Shown: positions 10,131 through 18,791, counted from the stretch's first letter. The stretch is DNA of 64,000 nt from Thalassobacillus pellis (GCF_016908295.1 NZ_JAFBDO010000002.1:434001-498000); one strand, 5' to 3'. Numbers and translations are program-made. Notes: generated by a model not told the origin, from the sequence alone.

Positions 10131-10919
10131 CTACCCTACGAAATTGATAAAGTGCAATAATGGCAAAATAAATATCAAGCTGTCAAAACGGTCAAGGACA
10201 CCTCCATGCCCGGGGAGGATATTGCCGGAATCCTTAACAGCATAATGTCGTTTAAAGGCAGATTCAACAAGATCTCCAATCTGGCCAAAGGCTGAAACGA
10301 GGGTTGTGACAAATAATACTATCAGCATGCCAGGCGGAAGTGGATATACAATCTGAAATACAAAAGCTACGATGCAAGCCAGAATTACTCCGCCTAACGC
10401 CCCTTCAATTGTCTTTTTAGGACTGATTTTCGGCCAAAGTTTGCGTTTTCCGAATGTACGGCCGAAGAAATAGGCACCTGTATCCGTAGCCCAAATGACG
10501 AACAGGGAATAGAAGACATATTCCAGACCCGCATCTTGAGTTTCAATCAGGTAATGGAACCCCATACCTACATAAATGGCAGAAAGCAGTAAAAAACCAG
10601 CATCATCAAACGTAAACCTGTTTTTCACCAGTACGGTATAGCTGAGAAGCAGCAGTACTGTAAATAATGTCAACTCGGATTTCGGAACGATTATTCCAAG
10701 CTCTGCGCTCCAATCAGTAGGGAACATCAGAGCCCATAAAAGCAGCAATGTAAGCAGAGAAGGTATCGAATACCTCGCAATCCTTTTCATTCTCATTAAT
10801 TCGAATATACCAATGCTTGCGATGAGATATACAAATATCTGGAAAGGATACCCCCCAAGAATTACCAGAGGAAGGAAAATCAATACTCCGACTATTGCTG
10901 TGATAACTCGCTGTTTCAT
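10131..10919 (-). CDS. cdsA: Phosphatidate cytidylyltransferase (CDP-diacylglycerol synthase)
   Basis: Makes CDP-diacylglycerol from phosphatidic acid and CTP, the precursor of membrane phospholipids. A polytopic membrane protein of 262 residues with about seven to eight hydrophobic segments. The family signature is in the C-terminal third: DTGAYFFGRTFGKRKLWPKI, then SPKKTIEGALGG and a GQIGDLVESAFKRHYAVKDS-type motif ending in LPGHGGVLDRFDSL. It follows uppS by 15 nt, so the two are almost certainly cotranscribed. Confidence 0.97.
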   Translation of the reverse strand: MKQRVITAIVGVLIFLPLVILGGYPFQIFVYLIASIGIFELMRMKRIARYSIPSLLTLLLLWALMFPTDWSAELGIIVPKSELTLFTVLLLLSYTVLVKNRFTFDDAGFLLLSAIYVGMGFHYLIETQDAGLEYVFYSLFVIWATDTGAYFFGRTFGKRKLWPKISPKKTIEGALGGVILACIVAFVFQIVYPLPPGMLIVLFVTTLVSAFGQIGDLVESAFKRHYAVKDSGNILPGHGGVLDRFDSLIFILPLLHFINFVG

Positions 10920-10934
10920 TATTAGTTCAACACC

Positions 10935-11702
10935 TTAGATACCGCCGTAACGACGTTTTCTGTTTTGATAATCGTAGAGGGCCTTCTCAAAATAGGATTC
11001 GTCGAAATCCGGCCAAAATACGTCCGTAAACCAGAACTCGCTATAAGCAAGCTGCCAAAGCAGGAAATTGCTCAGCCGCTGCTCGCCGCTTGTCCGTATC
11101 AACAGGTCAGGCTCTTTCAGATCAGCGGTGAAAAGATGATCTGTAAAACAGGATTCATCTATATCCTGTATATTAATTTCACCTTCCTGCACTTGTTTTG
11201 CAACCTGTTTAACTGCTTCAATCATTTCATTGCGACTGCCATAGTTTAATGCAAAATTTAATATAAGACCTGTGTTATCAGCTGTCCGGTCTTTCGCTTC
11301 CTGGACCGCTTTCTTTGTATGCTCCGGCAGCCGGTCAAAATCACCGATGGTTTCGACACGAACATTTTTCTCAATGAGTTCAGGAAGATATGTATTCAAA
11401 AATTCCATTGGGAGCTTCATTAAGAAATCGACTTCTTTCTTTGGACGCTTCCAGTTTTCCGTCGAAAATGCATAAAGCGTCAAGATATCTATGCCGAGAT
11501 CAGAGGCGTATCTTACAATTCTTTTCACAACATTCATACCCTCTTTATGGCCCGCTATTCGTGGCATTCCTCTACTTTTTGCCCACCGGCCATTCCCATC
11601 CATGATGATTGCAACATGGCAGGGCAGAAGTTCTTTATCCAGACGGAGGTTCTGGATATTGGTATTGCTTTTATTTTTCAAGAATGGAAGTTTGATCGGC
11701 AT
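10935..11702 (-). CDS. uppS: Undecaprenyl diphosphate synthase (isoprenyl transferase)
   Basis: Cis-prenyltransferase that condenses IPP onto farnesyl diphosphate to make C55 undecaprenyl diphosphate, the lipid carrier for peptidoglycan and teichoic acid. 255 residues. Catalytic region HVAIIMDGNGRWAKSRGMPRIAGHKEG; C-terminal substrate motif DLLIRTSGEQRLSNFLLWQLAYSE. An in-frame TTG exists at 11715-11717, but the ATG at 11700-11702 has GGAGG 7 nt upstream and is preferred. A TATAAT-like sequence lies upstream near 11740, after the frr terminator, without a clear -35 partner; the operon probably starts there. Confidence 0.97.
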   Translation of the reverse strand: MPIKLPFLKNKSNTNIQNLRLDKELLPCHVAIIMDGNGRWAKSRGMPRIAGHKEGMNVVKRIVRYASDLGIDILTLYAFSTENWKRPKKEVDFLMKLPMEFLNTYLPELIEKNVRVETIGDFDRLPEHTKKAVQEAKDRTADNTGLILNFALNYGSRNEMIEAVKQVAKQVQEGEINIQDIDESCFTDHLFTADLKEPDLLIRTSGEQRLSNFLLWQLAYSEFWFTDVFWPDFDESYFEKALYDYQNRKRRYGGI

Positions 11703-11807
11703 AACTACATCCTCCAATAAGGATACTTATCTTATTATTATATACTATAATCCCATATCATGCTGCAAATGACATATTTAACTAATTAACAATATATCTA
11801 CCTGAAA

Positions 11808-11855
11808 AAATAGAAAGCCGCGCTTACAAAAGTTGCAGCGCGGCTTATTTTTTAA
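11808..11855 (-). terminator. Intrinsic terminator after frr
   Basis: A perfect 10-bp GC-rich stem (11815-11824 with 11837-11846) is followed on the minus strand by TCTATTTTTTC. The plus-strand side also has a T-run, so it may work in both directions. It ends the pyrH-frr unit before uppS. Confidence 0.85.
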
Positions 11856-11883
11856 CACGGATAGATATCGTCGCCAGATGAGC

Positions 11884-12441
11884 TTATACTTCTAGAATTT
11901 CGGATTCCTTATTCTTAGATAGTTCGTCAACCTTGGAAACGTACTCATCAGTTACTTTTTGGACATCATCCTGATACCCGCGCAGTTCATCTTCAGTCAA
12001 GTCTCCGTCTTTTTCGGCTTTCTTCAGTTTATCATTGCTTTCGCGGCGGATATTCCTGATTTGTACTTTAGCTTCCTCCGCATATTTACCGACGACTTTG
12101 ACAAGATCTTTCCTGCGCTCTTCTGTCAAAGCAGGAATATTAATGCGCACTACATTACCATCACTGGATGGCGAAAGACCAAGGTCGGCTTTCTGGATTG
12201 CTTTTTCGATTTCTGCAATCGCCGACTTATCATATGGTGTAATTACCAGAAGGCGGGCTTCAGGTGCAGAAACCTGCGCAAGCTGGTTCAGAGGGGTAGA
12301 TGCTCCGTAATAGTCCACATTGACACTGTCCAGAAGGTTTGGGTTGGCGCGGCCTGCACGGACCGTAGCCAGTTGACGGGAATAGGCCTGGACCGCCTGC
12401 TCCATTTTTGTTTTCGTTTCATTGATTACTTCTTTACCCAT
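11884..12441 (-). CDS. frr: Ribosome recycling factor
   Basis: Splits post-termination ribosomes together with EF-G. 185 residues, the standard length. Characteristic features are the N-terminal helix with [21 protein letters not shown], the domain II segment [20 protein letters not shown], and the C-terminal three-helix-bundle signature [29 protein letters not shown]. It begins only two nucleotides after the pyrH stop, so the genes are translationally linked; a terminator follows. Confidence 0.98.
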   Translation of the reverse strand: MGKEVINETKTKMEQAVQAYSRQLATVRAGRANPNLLDSVNVDYYGASTPLNQLAQVSAPEARLLVITPYDKSAIAEIEKAIQKADLGLSPSSDGNVVRINIPALTEERRKDLVKVVGKYAEEAKVQIRNIRRESNDKLKKAEKDGDLTEDELRGYQDDVQKVTDEYVSKVDELSKNKESEILEV

Positions 12442-12443
12442 GT

Positions 12444-13166
12444 TTATTTCCCCCTTACAATCGTTCCAATATTTTCACCAAGAACCGCTTTTTTAATGTT
12501 CCCTTCCTCTGTTATTGAGAATACCAGTAAAGGAATGTCGTTGTCCATACATAAGGAAGATGCCGTTGAATCCATGACACCCAATCCTTCATTCAAAACC
12601 TCAAGGTAGGAAAGCCGGTCGTATTTAGCAGCATTTTTATTGAGTTTAGGGTCAGAATCATAGACTCCATCGACATTATTTTTTGCCATCAAGATAACAT
12701 CCGCTTCCACTTCCGCCGCACGCAGGGCTGCAGTGGTATCGGTAGAAAAGTATGGGTTCCCAGTTCCCGCAGCAAATATGACAACTCGCTTTTTCTCCAA
12801 GTGTCTGATCGCTTTCCGGCGGATATACGGTTCTGCCACTTGCCTCATTTCAATAGAGGTCTGGACACGTGTCGGGATTCCATTATTTTCTAAGCTGTCC
12901 TGGAGGGCGAGGGAATTCATTACTGTCGCCAGCATCCCCATATAATCAGCGTTTGCCCTGTCCATTCCCATTTCACTTCCGACTTTTCCTCTCCATATGT
13001 TACCGCCGCCAACGACAACGGCTACTTCCACGCCTAACTCGGCAACTTCCTTGACCTGTTTCGCTACAGATTGGATGACAGCAGGATCAATGCCGTATCC
13101 CTGCTCCCCACTTAAGGCTTCACCACTTAATTTCAATACGATTCGACGGTAACGCGCTGCAGTCAT
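12444..13166 (-). CDS. pyrH: Uridylate kinase (UMP kinase)
   Basis: Phosphorylates UMP to UDP in pyrimidine nucleotide synthesis; the bacterial enzyme is a hexamer of the amino acid kinase fold. 240 residues. Visible: the N-terminal phosphate-binding segment [14 protein letters not shown], the glycine-rich [13 protein letters not shown], the [19 protein letters not shown] motif and the C-terminal nucleotide-binding [14 protein letters not shown]. It lies between tsf and frr in the conserved rpsB-tsf-pyrH-frr order. Confidence 0.98.
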   Translation of the reverse strand: MTAARYRRIVLKLSGEALSGEQGYGIDPAVIQSVAKQVKEVAELGVEVAVVVGGGNIWRGKVGSEMGMDRANADYMGMLATVMNSLALQDSLENNGIPTRVQTSIEMRQVAEPYIRRKAIRHLEKKRVVIFAAGTGNPYFSTDTTAALRAAEVEADVILMAKNNVDGVYDSDPKLNKNAAKYDRLSYLEVLNEGLGVMDSTASSLCMDNDIPLLVFSITEEGNIKKAVLGENIGTIVRGK

Positions 13167-13256
13167 AGTAACCTCCGTATATCTCTTATTCTGTAATTAT
13201 TATGAATTATTTTATTTGTAAAATTGCAATCTGCCACATTTATCTTGTTATGTAGC

Positions 13257-13300
13257 ACGTTTGAAAATAGGGAACACGATGTGTCCCCCATTTTTCAAAA
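13257..13300 (-). terminator. Weak terminator-like hairpin after tsf
   Basis: An imperfect inverted repeat (TTGAAAATAGGGAACAC against GTGTCCCCCATTTTTCAA on the plus strand) lies just beyond the tsf stop. The minus-strand tail TTTTCAAACG is only moderately T-rich, so this looks like a partial terminator before pyrH-frr. Confidence 0.45.
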
Positions 13301-13306
13301 GGTTAA

Positions 13307-14191
13307 TTATTTTTTTACCTGACTCATAACTTCTTCAGCAAAGTTATCTTCACGCTTTTCCATGCCTTCGCCCACACCATAACGGACAAAGCCTTTGACA
13401 GTAGCGCCTTTATCCTTCACATATTGCTTTACTTTCTGGTCCGGATCCTTAACAAAGCTTTGTTCAAGCAGGCAGATTTCTTCAAAGAACTTGCCAAGTC
13501 GTCCTTCTACCATTTTCTCGACAATATGCTCAGGCTTGCCTTCATTCAATGCTTGGGTTTTTAGCACTTCACGCTCTTTGTTGACTTCTTCTTCGGAGAC
13601 TTGATCACGAGAAACGTAACGTGGGTTCACCGCTGCAATGTGCATGGCGACATCTTTTGCAGCAGCTTCGTCCGTAGTACCTTCAAGAAGAGTCAGAACT
13701 CCGATGCTGCCGCCCATATGAATGTACGCGCCGAAAGCGTCGTTATCTGTTTTCTCAAGCACTGTGAAACGGCGAAGGGAAATCTTTTCACCGATTTTCG
13801 CAATGGTTGATGTGATGTATTCGTTGACAGTATCGCCTTCTCCATGAAGCTTCTGCTCCAATGCTTCTTCTACGGTTGCAGGCTTTTGGTTCAGTAGGTG
13901 TTTTCCTAATTCTTCCAGAAGTGATTTGAATTGGTCGTTTTTTGTAACGAAATCTGTTTCACAGTTTACTTCAAGTAACACTGCTGTATTTCCGTCGGTG
14001 TGTACGTGAGCAGATCCTTCTGCTGCGATACGGTCCGCTTTCTTTTGGGCTTTAGAAATACCTTTTTCACGAAGCCATTCGATGGATTTATCCATGTCTC
14101 CATCGTTTTCTTGAAGAGCTTTCTTGCAGTCCATCATCCCTGCACCTGTTTTTTCACGTAATTCTTTTACCATTTTTGCAGTTACTGCCAT
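13307..14191 (-). CDS. tsf: Translation elongation factor Ts
   Basis: Guanine nucleotide exchange factor for EF-Tu. 294 residues. N-terminal UBA-like domain with the conserved [16 protein letters not shown], followed by the two-part core with [10 protein letters not shown] and [12 protein letters not shown], and a C-terminal module ending in [21 protein letters not shown]. It follows rpsB after a hairpin terminator, and a TATAAT-like element upstream may give it separate transcription. Otherwise an ordinary member of the family. Confidence 0.98.
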   Translation of the reverse strand: MAVTAKMVKELREKTGAGMMDCKKALQENDGDMDKSIEWLREKGISKAQKKADRIAAEGSAHVHTDGNTAVLLEVNCETDFVTKNDQFKSLLEELGKHLLNQKPATVEEALEQKLHGEGDTVNEYITSTIAKIGEKISLRRFTVLEKTDNDAFGAYIHMGGSIGVLTLLEGTTDEAAAKDVAMHIAAVNPRYVSRDQVSEEEVNKEREVLKTQALNEGKPEHIVEKMVEGRLGKFFEEICLLEQSFVKDPDQKVKQYVKDKGATVKGFVRYGVGEGMEKREDNFAEEVMSQVKK

Positions 14192-14215
14192 ACTATTTCC
14201 TCCTTAAATTGACAA

Positions 14216-14244
14216 ATTATACTGTTCTGACATATCCCAAGTAA
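14216..14244 (-). promoter_or_regulatory. Possible SigA promoter of tsf
   Basis: On the minus strand a perfect TATAAT (14216-14221) lies ~27 nt before the tsf start. The best -35 match at standard spacing (TTACTT) is poor, although a TTGACA occurs a little farther upstream with wrong spacing. Weak call, supported mainly by its position behind a terminator-like hairpin. Confidence 0.3.
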
Positions 14245-14265
14245 TGGTTCTGTGTCAATCTTATT

Positions 14266-14310
14266 GTTTAAAAAAGGTGATAAAAGGTTCTCCCCTCTTA
14301 TCACCTTTGA
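14266..14310 (-). terminator. Terminator/attenuator hairpin after rpsB
   Basis: An 11-bp stem (14273-14283 with 14298-14308) with a 14-nt loop is followed by TTTTTAAAC on the minus strand. It starts 10 nt after the rpsB stop. The long loop and AT-rich stem suggest partial termination, which would set the rpsB:tsf ratio. Confidence 0.7.
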
Positions 14311-14318
14311 AACCTTCG

Positions 14319-15068
14319 TTACTCTGTTGCAGTTTGAGCATCTGCTTCTGATTCAGCAGCTTCTTCTTCTGCAACTTCAGTTTCTTCGCCTTGTTTAGCT
14401 TCTAAAACAGCATCTGCCATTTTGGAAGTAAGCAATTTGACAGCACGGATGGCATCGTCATTCGCCGGAATGACATAATCGATCTCATCCGGGTCACAGT
14501 TTGTATCAACAATTCCGACAATCGGAATGTTCAGTTTGTGTGCTTCTGCGATCGCAATGCGCTCTTTGCGTGGATCAATGACAAAGATTGCATCCGGCAG
14601 ACTCTTCATTTCTTTAATACCGCCAAGGAATTTCACAAGACGATCTTTTTCCTTAAGAAGTCCGACTACCTCTTTTTTAGGCAGGACATCAAAAGTGCCG
14701 TCTTCTTCCATACGCTCAATGTCTTTAAGACGATTGATACGTTTGCGGATAGTTTGGAAGTTTGTTAGTGTTCCACCTAACCAGCGTTGGTTGATGTAGA
14801 ACATTCCACAACGGGTAGCTTCATCACGCACTGTTTCCTGCGCTTGTTTTTTCGTTCCAACAAAAAGGATGTTGCCTCCATCGGCAGCGATATCCCTAAC
14901 ATAGTTGAACGCTTCATCTACTTTCTTAACCGTCTTTTGAAGGTCAATGATATAGATGCCGTTTCTTTCTGTGAAGATGTACTTTTTCATCTTCGGATTC
15001 CAGCGGCGAGTTTGGTGTCCGAAATGAACACCAGCTTCAAGTAGCTGTTTCATTGAAATTACAGACAT
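14319..15068 (-). CDS. rpsB: 30S ribosomal protein S2
   Basis: Structural protein of the small ribosomal subunit. 249 residues. N-terminal [22 protein letters not shown], the [17 protein letters not shown] segment and the [10 protein letters not shown] and [15 protein letters not shown] motifs are all present. The C-terminus ends in a tail of about 25 residues dominated by Glu, Asp and Ala, longer and more acidic than usual in non-halophiles; this may reflect adaptation to salt. It starts behind GGAGGAAG and has its own promoter right after swrB. Confidence 0.98.
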   Translation of the reverse strand: MSVISMKQLLEAGVHFGHQTRRWNPKMKKYIFTERNGIYIIDLQKTVKKVDEAFNYVRDIAADGGNILFVGTKKQAQETVRDEATRCGMFYINQRWLGGTLTNFQTIRKRINRLKDIERMEEDGTFDVLPKKEVVGLLKEKDRLVKFLGGIKEMKSLPDAIFVIDPRKERIAIAEAHKLNIPIVGIVDTNCDPDEIDYVIPANDDAIRAVKLLTSKMADAVLEAKQGEETEVAEEEAAESEADAQTATE

Positions 15069-15190
15069 TTTTCTTCCTCCTGTTTTGGTTTTTTAGTATC
15101 CTCCGCCTCTTTCATCTCCCTTTTAAAACTCTTTTTATAAAGAGCACCGTTAAAAGGAATCCACAGACGTGTGTATTGACACCAAAAGTA

Positions 15191-15219
15191 AATATATCAC
15201 AAGCTTCTGCCGCAATCAA
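15191..15219 (-). promoter_or_regulatory. SigA promoter of rpsB
   Basis: Minus-strand TTGATT (15214-15219), a 17-nt spacer and TATATT (15191-15196) preceded by TG (extended -10). The predicted transcript start near 15184 gives a leader of ~115 nt with a small CTCTTT/AAAGAG hairpin near 15130-15145. The promoter begins eight nucleotides beyond the swrB stop. Confidence 0.7.
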
Positions 15220-15226
15220 GTAGTAA

Positions 15227-15700
15227 TCACATTTTTCGTTCGTTGAATTTGAGGAACAACTCAGTTTCCGTCTTGCCGAGGTTCAGCTGTTTCGCGATAC
15301 TTTCGGTTGATTCCCCTATCTTCCGCAAGGCTATGATCTGAGTTTGAAGGGATGGTCGGTAGTCTATCGTATCTTCATCTGGAAGAGGGGGATGATAGCC
15401 TTCCTTTTCGGGAGATGATATTACCGGATTGCTCTTTTTTTCTTTTTCTGTCTTCGGCGGTTGAGATTCTTTTCCAGTGAAGGAATGTTGTTCACTGGAA
15501 TCAAGCAAGTATTGTAATCTTTCGTTTTCTTCTTTAATTTCCATAAGATAAGCGGTAAATAGTTGCTCGATTTCCTCTGAAACGTTTTGTTGACGTTTTT
15601 CCAATTCTTCAGATGTTTTGAGGCGTTGTGCCATTGTTATGAGTACGAGGATGGTTACCCCATGTAACAAAAAGCTGAGAATTAATAAAAATGTTGTCAT
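15227..15700 (-). CDS. swrB: Flagellar assembly/swarming protein SwrB (YlxL)
   Basis: In B. subtilis SwrB promotes a late step of basal-body assembly and so activates SigD-dependent genes. This 157-residue protein sits in the same place, last in the fla/che operon between sigD and rpsB. It has one N-terminal membrane segment (residues ~4-24), a coiled-coil-like region with KTSEELEKRQQNVSEEIEQL, a low-complexity linker, and a C-terminal helix-turn-helix-like stretch with SIAKQLNLGKTETELFLKF, a common feature of this family. Sequence similarity is modest, so the call leans on position and architecture. Confidence 0.8.
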   Translation of the reverse strand: MTTFLLILSFLLHGVTILVLITMAQRLKTSEELEKRQQNVSEEIEQLFTAYLMEIKEENERLQYLLDSSEQHSFTGKESQPPKTEKEKKSNPVISSPEKEGYHPPLPDEDTIDYRPSLQTQIIALRKIGESTESIAKQLNLGKTETELFLKFNERKM

Positions 15701-15723
15701 AATCTGCTGTCACCTACTGTAAT

Positions 15724-15891
15724 CTAATATTCATCTTTATAGCTGTTAATCGTCATGCTTAGATGCTTCTTACCAGGAGTCGGTCTTTCCCCTTGATTCT
15801 CGGCACTATTATTCTCAAAATTTCTTCTGAATTTTACTGGTGTGAAATCACGGATGCTTGGACATGATGATTCCGGTCTTTCTATAGACAT
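15724..15891 (-). CDS. Small hypothetical protein between sigD and swrB
   Basis: A possible 55-residue hydrophilic protein starting ATG at 15889-15891 and ending 23 nt before swrB. It begins MSIERPESSC and ends HLSMTINSYKDEY. It is rich in Pro, Arg, Asn and Ser, with no membrane segment or recognisable domain. No Shine-Dalgarno sequence precedes the ATG or the in-frame TTG at 15906, so translation is doubtful. The frame fills an otherwise empty gap inside a densely packed operon, which is the main argument for it. I do not recognise it. Confidence 0.35.
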   Translation of the reverse strand: MSIERPESSCPSIRDFTPVKFRRNFENNSAENQGERPTPGKKHLSMTINSYKDEY

Positions 15892-16012
15892 GAAAAGTTT
15901 TATCAAGTATGTATTTCTGTCTGCGACAAATAGATATCTATTTTTTAAAAAGGAGATGATTCCATTATAAAATCCCTTAACTTACTGTTTTGTAAACCAC
16001 GTTTTTTTATCA

Positions 16013-16786
16013 CTAGTGTACGAGTTCGGTAAGGTTATTTCTTAATTTGAACAAAGCTTTGGCGTGTATTTGAGAAATACGCGAAGTTGTCAAGCCCAGA
16101 ACTTGACCGATTTCAGTAAGTGTCAATTCCTCATGGTAAAAAAGACTAATTACGAGCTGCTCTTTTTCTTTTAATTGTTTAATTCCTTCAGCCAGTTCTT
16201 GATAGTTTTCATTACGTACCATTCTGCTTTCTGGTGGTACAGTATTTCGATCCGGCAACGAATACCCGATCCCTTCTTTCTGATCGCTTTTCCCGTCTTT
16301 TGTGTGCTCTTCCATAGATAGTACATTTGAAAATAAGGAGTCTTTCATTACCTCTACTACTTCGCCTTCTTCGATTCCGAGGAAAGCTGCCACTTCTCCC
16401 GACGTAGGCTGTCTTTGCAGCTTTTGTTCCAGCTGCTCTGAAGCCTGTTCAATTTTTTTGGATTTGTCACGAATAGATCGTGGAAGCCAATCTTCTTTTC
16501 TGAGTCCATCAATGATAGAACCTCGAATACGGAAAGATGCATATGTATCAAACTTTAGATCCCTCTCAAGGTCAAATTTCTTTAAAGCGTCGTACAAGCC
16601 AAGTAAACCAAGGCTTTTTATATCCTCTTTACTGACACTTCCAGGCAAATGGGCAGAAATACGCTGTACGTGGAAGTTGACCAGGTGGACATATTTCCTG
16701 ACTAATTCATCTGCTGCTTCGGCATCCTGATGACGCTGCCACAGACTCCATAACTCTAGTTCTTGTGGTGATAGCGAGTTAGCCAT
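16013..16786 (-). CDS. sigD: RNA polymerase sigma factor SigD (flagellar/motility sigma)
   Basis: Sigma factor for late flagellar, chemotaxis and autolysin genes (FliA/SigD family). 257 residues. Region 2 has VHLVNFHVQRI and LGLLGLYDALKKFDLERDLKFDTYASFRIRG; region 3 has QLEQKLQRQPTSGEVAAFLG; region 4 has KEKEQLVISLFYHEELTLTEIGQVLGLTTSRISQIHAKAL. It starts behind GAGGAGGGA. It lies near the end of the ~27-kb operon, where distance from the promoter is known in B. subtilis to limit SigD amounts. SigD acts back on motility promoters, one of which may lie upstream of rnhB in this window. Confidence 0.97.
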   Translation of the reverse strand: MANSLSPQELELWSLWQRHQDAEAADELVRKYVHLVNFHVQRISAHLPGSVSKEDIKSLGLLGLYDALKKFDLERDLKFDTYASFRIRGSIIDGLRKEDWLPRSIRDKSKKIEQASEQLEQKLQRQPTSGEVAAFLGIEEGEVVEVMKDSLFSNVLSMEEHTKDGKSDQKEGIGYSLPDRNTVPPESRMVRNENYQELAEGIKQLKEKEQLVISLFYHEELTLTEIGQVLGLTTSRISQIHAKALFKLRNNLTELVH

Positions 16787-16830
16787 ACAATCCCTCCTCG
16801 ATGCTTTCTAAATTGCTGAATATGAATGTC

Positions 16831-17142
16831 TTACTCATTTAATAAGGATCTGATCGTTTCTGATGCTGCTTTAGCATTAGCTAGATCCTTATACTGATTA
16901 CCTTCTGAAAAGTGATCGGTCTTTTCTTCAGTGTCTTCCTTTATTCTTTTAATTGGTCGTTGACTTTTTTTCACAAAACCTGCCAGCAAGCGGAACAAAA
17001 ATGTGAATAAGAATAAGATAAAGAAAGCGGCAGCAGCTCTCACCATAGAAGTATTAAGCGTGTTAGAAATAATTGAAAAAGTAAAAGATAATAAAAAAGC
17101 AATTATTGAAAAGGTCAAATTCCAAAACAAGCTTCCTGCCAT
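16831..17142 (-). CDS. Hypothetical small membrane protein between cheD and sigD
   Basis: 103 residues with two strongly hydrophobic segments (about 7-27 and 33-55; AAAAFFILFLFTFLFRLLAG in the second), followed by a charged cytoplasmic-looking tail ending SETIRSLLNE. Its ATG overlaps the cheD stop (TAATG), so it is translationally coupled, and sigD follows 44 nt later. In B. subtilis, as I recall, cheD is followed directly by sigD, so this gene would be an insertion relative to that operon. I recognise no family. Its position suggests a motility role, but nothing in the sequence proves it. Confidence 0.7.
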   Translation of the reverse strand: MAGSLFWNLTFSIIAFLLSFTFSIISNTLNTSMVRAAAAFFILFLFTFLFRLLAGFVKKSQRPIKRIKEDTEEKTDHFSEGNQYKDLANAKAASETIRSLLNE

Positions 17143-17639
17143 TAAATATCCGCTACCCCCTTATTCACACTCCTGATCGTTAGCATAGCCGTATCAGGAT
17201 CGAATTCAATTGTTCTGCCGCTGTTCCCTCCCACATCCTCCCCTAACACAGGAATGCCATGCAGACTGAGCCTATCTTTAACCGCTTTGATATTCCTGGG
17301 ACCAATACGCATTTTGTCATCTGCAGAGGTAAACTGGAACATCTGGGCACCCCCAGCCAGCTTCGCCTTAAGTGTGTATTTTTTCAAACCTGCCTGAAGC
17401 AGCATTTTTATAAGCTCATCGATGGCGCTGTCAGCGTACTTACCTTTATTGGGTGACCCGCTTTTCGCCATGCTGCTGTCAGGAAGCATGACATGACACA
17501 TGCCTCCCATCTTTCTCGATTTATCGAAAACGACAACCCCTACACAAGAGCCTAGACCTGATGTCCTTATAATATCTGGAGCTTGAACTGTTTCCATTCC
17601 AGCTATGCCGACTTTTATGATGTGAGGAGCGTCATTCAT
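17142..17639 (-). CDS. cheD: Chemoreceptor glutamine deamidase CheD
   Basis: Deamidates glutamines on chemoreceptors and binds CheC, raising CheC's CheY-P phosphatase activity. 165 residues from the ATG at 17637-17639, which overlaps the cheC stop and has GGGAGTG upstream; a longer open frame upstream is just the cheC region. The catalytic Cys/His motif is visible: SGLGSCVGVVVFDK, then GGMCHVMLPDS. LAGGAQMF and GGNSGRTIEF follow as usual. It is adjacent to its partner cheC. Confidence 0.96.
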   Translation of the reverse strand: MNDAPHIIKVGIAGMETVQAPDIIRTSGLGSCVGVVVFDKSRKMGGMCHVMLPDSSMAKSGSPNKGKYADSAIDELIKMLLQAGLKKYTLKAKLAGGAQMFQFTSADDKMRIGPRNIKAVKDRLSLHGIPVLGEDVGGNSGRTIEFDPDTAMLTIRSVNKGVADI

Positions 17640-18267
17640 CTGATTCCACTCCCAATGCAAGAAATATCCTGTGATAAGACTCTGGGTCCGGAAGAAGAAA
17701 AAAATGACCAGTGATTTGTCCGGTAGCAGAAGCTTCTGCAACAGTGGTTTCAATGACAATTCCATAATCACTCACTTGAGATATTTCAAGGAGTCCATGA
17801 CTCATGACAGCTCCAAACATATCAATTGTCAAGGCTGGGACTGTTATATAGAGATCAAGGTTTGTAAAATCAGCCAATGATGATATGTAGGAGCCTGATA
17901 ATATATTGCCAAGTTCATGTAATGCAGAAAGTCCAATTTCATCAAGCGGGGGCTTGTCTAGTTGAAAATCGTTGTTACCCGTCATTATTTTTATATACCT
18001 GGAAGCCTGCTCAGGTGGCAGGACGAAAAACATATTACCAGGGGCTTCCCCATGAATCCTTGAAAAAACGGCAACCACCTTTCTGTCCGAATCTCCTGCA
18101 ATATCCATCATCTCATCGAAACTGGCAAGCTTGACCGATGGGACATGCATATTTATTTTCCTGTCAAGCAAATGTGATAGAGATGTTGCAGCATGCCCTG
18201 CCCCGATATTCCCAGCCTCCTTTAAAGCATCCAGATGGGAAATGGTGAATTTATCAATGAACGACAT
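17632..18267 (-). CDS. cheC: CheY-P phosphatase CheC
   Basis: Dephosphorylates CheY-P and, with CheD, forms an adaptation loop found in B. subtilis-type chemotaxis. 211 residues with both pseudo-symmetric phosphatase motifs of the form [DS]xxxExxN: DALKEAGN (D13, E17, N20) and SALHELGN (S114, E118, N121). It is followed by cheD with a short overlap and preceded by cheW by 6 nt. FliY, a second protein with this motif pair, is encoded at 29779-30996. Confidence 0.96.
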   Translation of the reverse strand: MSFIDKFTISHLDALKEAGNIGAGHAATSLSHLLDRKINMHVPSVKLASFDEMMDIAGDSDRKVVAVFSRIHGEAPGNMFFVLPPEQASRYIKIMTGNNDFQLDKPPLDEIGLSALHELGNILSGSYISSLADFTNLDLYITVPALTIDMFGAVMSHGLLEISQVSDYGIVIETTVAEASATGQITGHFFLLPDPESYHRIFLALGVESDE

Positions 18268-18273
18268 CAGTGA

Positions 18274-18744
18274 CTACCCTTCCATGGACTTAATAGAGTT
18301 TGCTTCTTCTTCGTTAAGGACTTTATGAAGATTCAATAATATCAGCAAGCGATTTTCCAGTTTGGCAACACCGCGAATATATTCCGCTTCAACCGTTCCT
18401 ACTACCTCTGGAGGTGGTTCAATAAAGTTTGCAGGAATATCAATGACATCATTGGCAGCGTCAACAATAATGCCGACCTCAAGCTCATCCATATAGACGA
18501 TAATAATCCTTGTGCTTTCGGTATGCGCAGCTTCTTCCAAACCAAACCTGCTTCTCAAATCTATAATAGGAGTTACTACTCCTCTTAAGTTGATGACTCC
18601 CTTCACAAATTCCTTTGTGCTTGGCACCCTGGTAATATGCTGAGCCCTTTCAATCGAACCTACCTGGTTTACAGGGACGGCATACTCCTCATTGTTTAAC
18701 TGAAAAACAATCACTTTCAAATCCTGGTTCTTGTAATCACTCAT
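18274..18744 (-). CDS. cheW: Chemotaxis coupling protein CheW
   Basis: Adaptor that links chemoreceptors to CheA. 156 residues, a single SH3-like CheW domain. Visible family features are VIVFQLNNEEYAVPVNQV at the start, the conserved RVPSTKEFVKGVINLRGVVTPIIDLR core, and IRGVAKLENRLLILLNLHKVL at the end. It lies between cheA and cheC and starts 47 nt after cheA, the largest gap in this part of the operon. Confidence 0.97.
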   Translation of the reverse strand: MSDYKNQDLKVIVFQLNNEEYAVPVNQVGSIERAQHITRVPSTKEFVKGVINLRGVVTPIIDLRSRFGLEEAAHTESTRIIIVYMDELEVGIIVDAANDVIDIPANFIEPPPEVVGTVEAEYIRGVAKLENRLLILLNLHKVLNEEEANSIKSMEG

Positions 18745-18791
18745 TTACTCGTCCTTCTTTCTCCTATTATTCTTTTAAAAACATCATTGCC

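Noticed and set aside
11959-12609. Plus-strand 216-codon frame opposite frr/pyrH
   Set aside because: Spans two opposing conserved genes and their junction; Phe-rich shadow composition.
15950-15985. Plus-strand AAAAAGGAGATGATT ribosome-binding-like sequence after sigD
   Set aside because: No ATG, GTG or TTG at proper spacing opens a frame of useful length.
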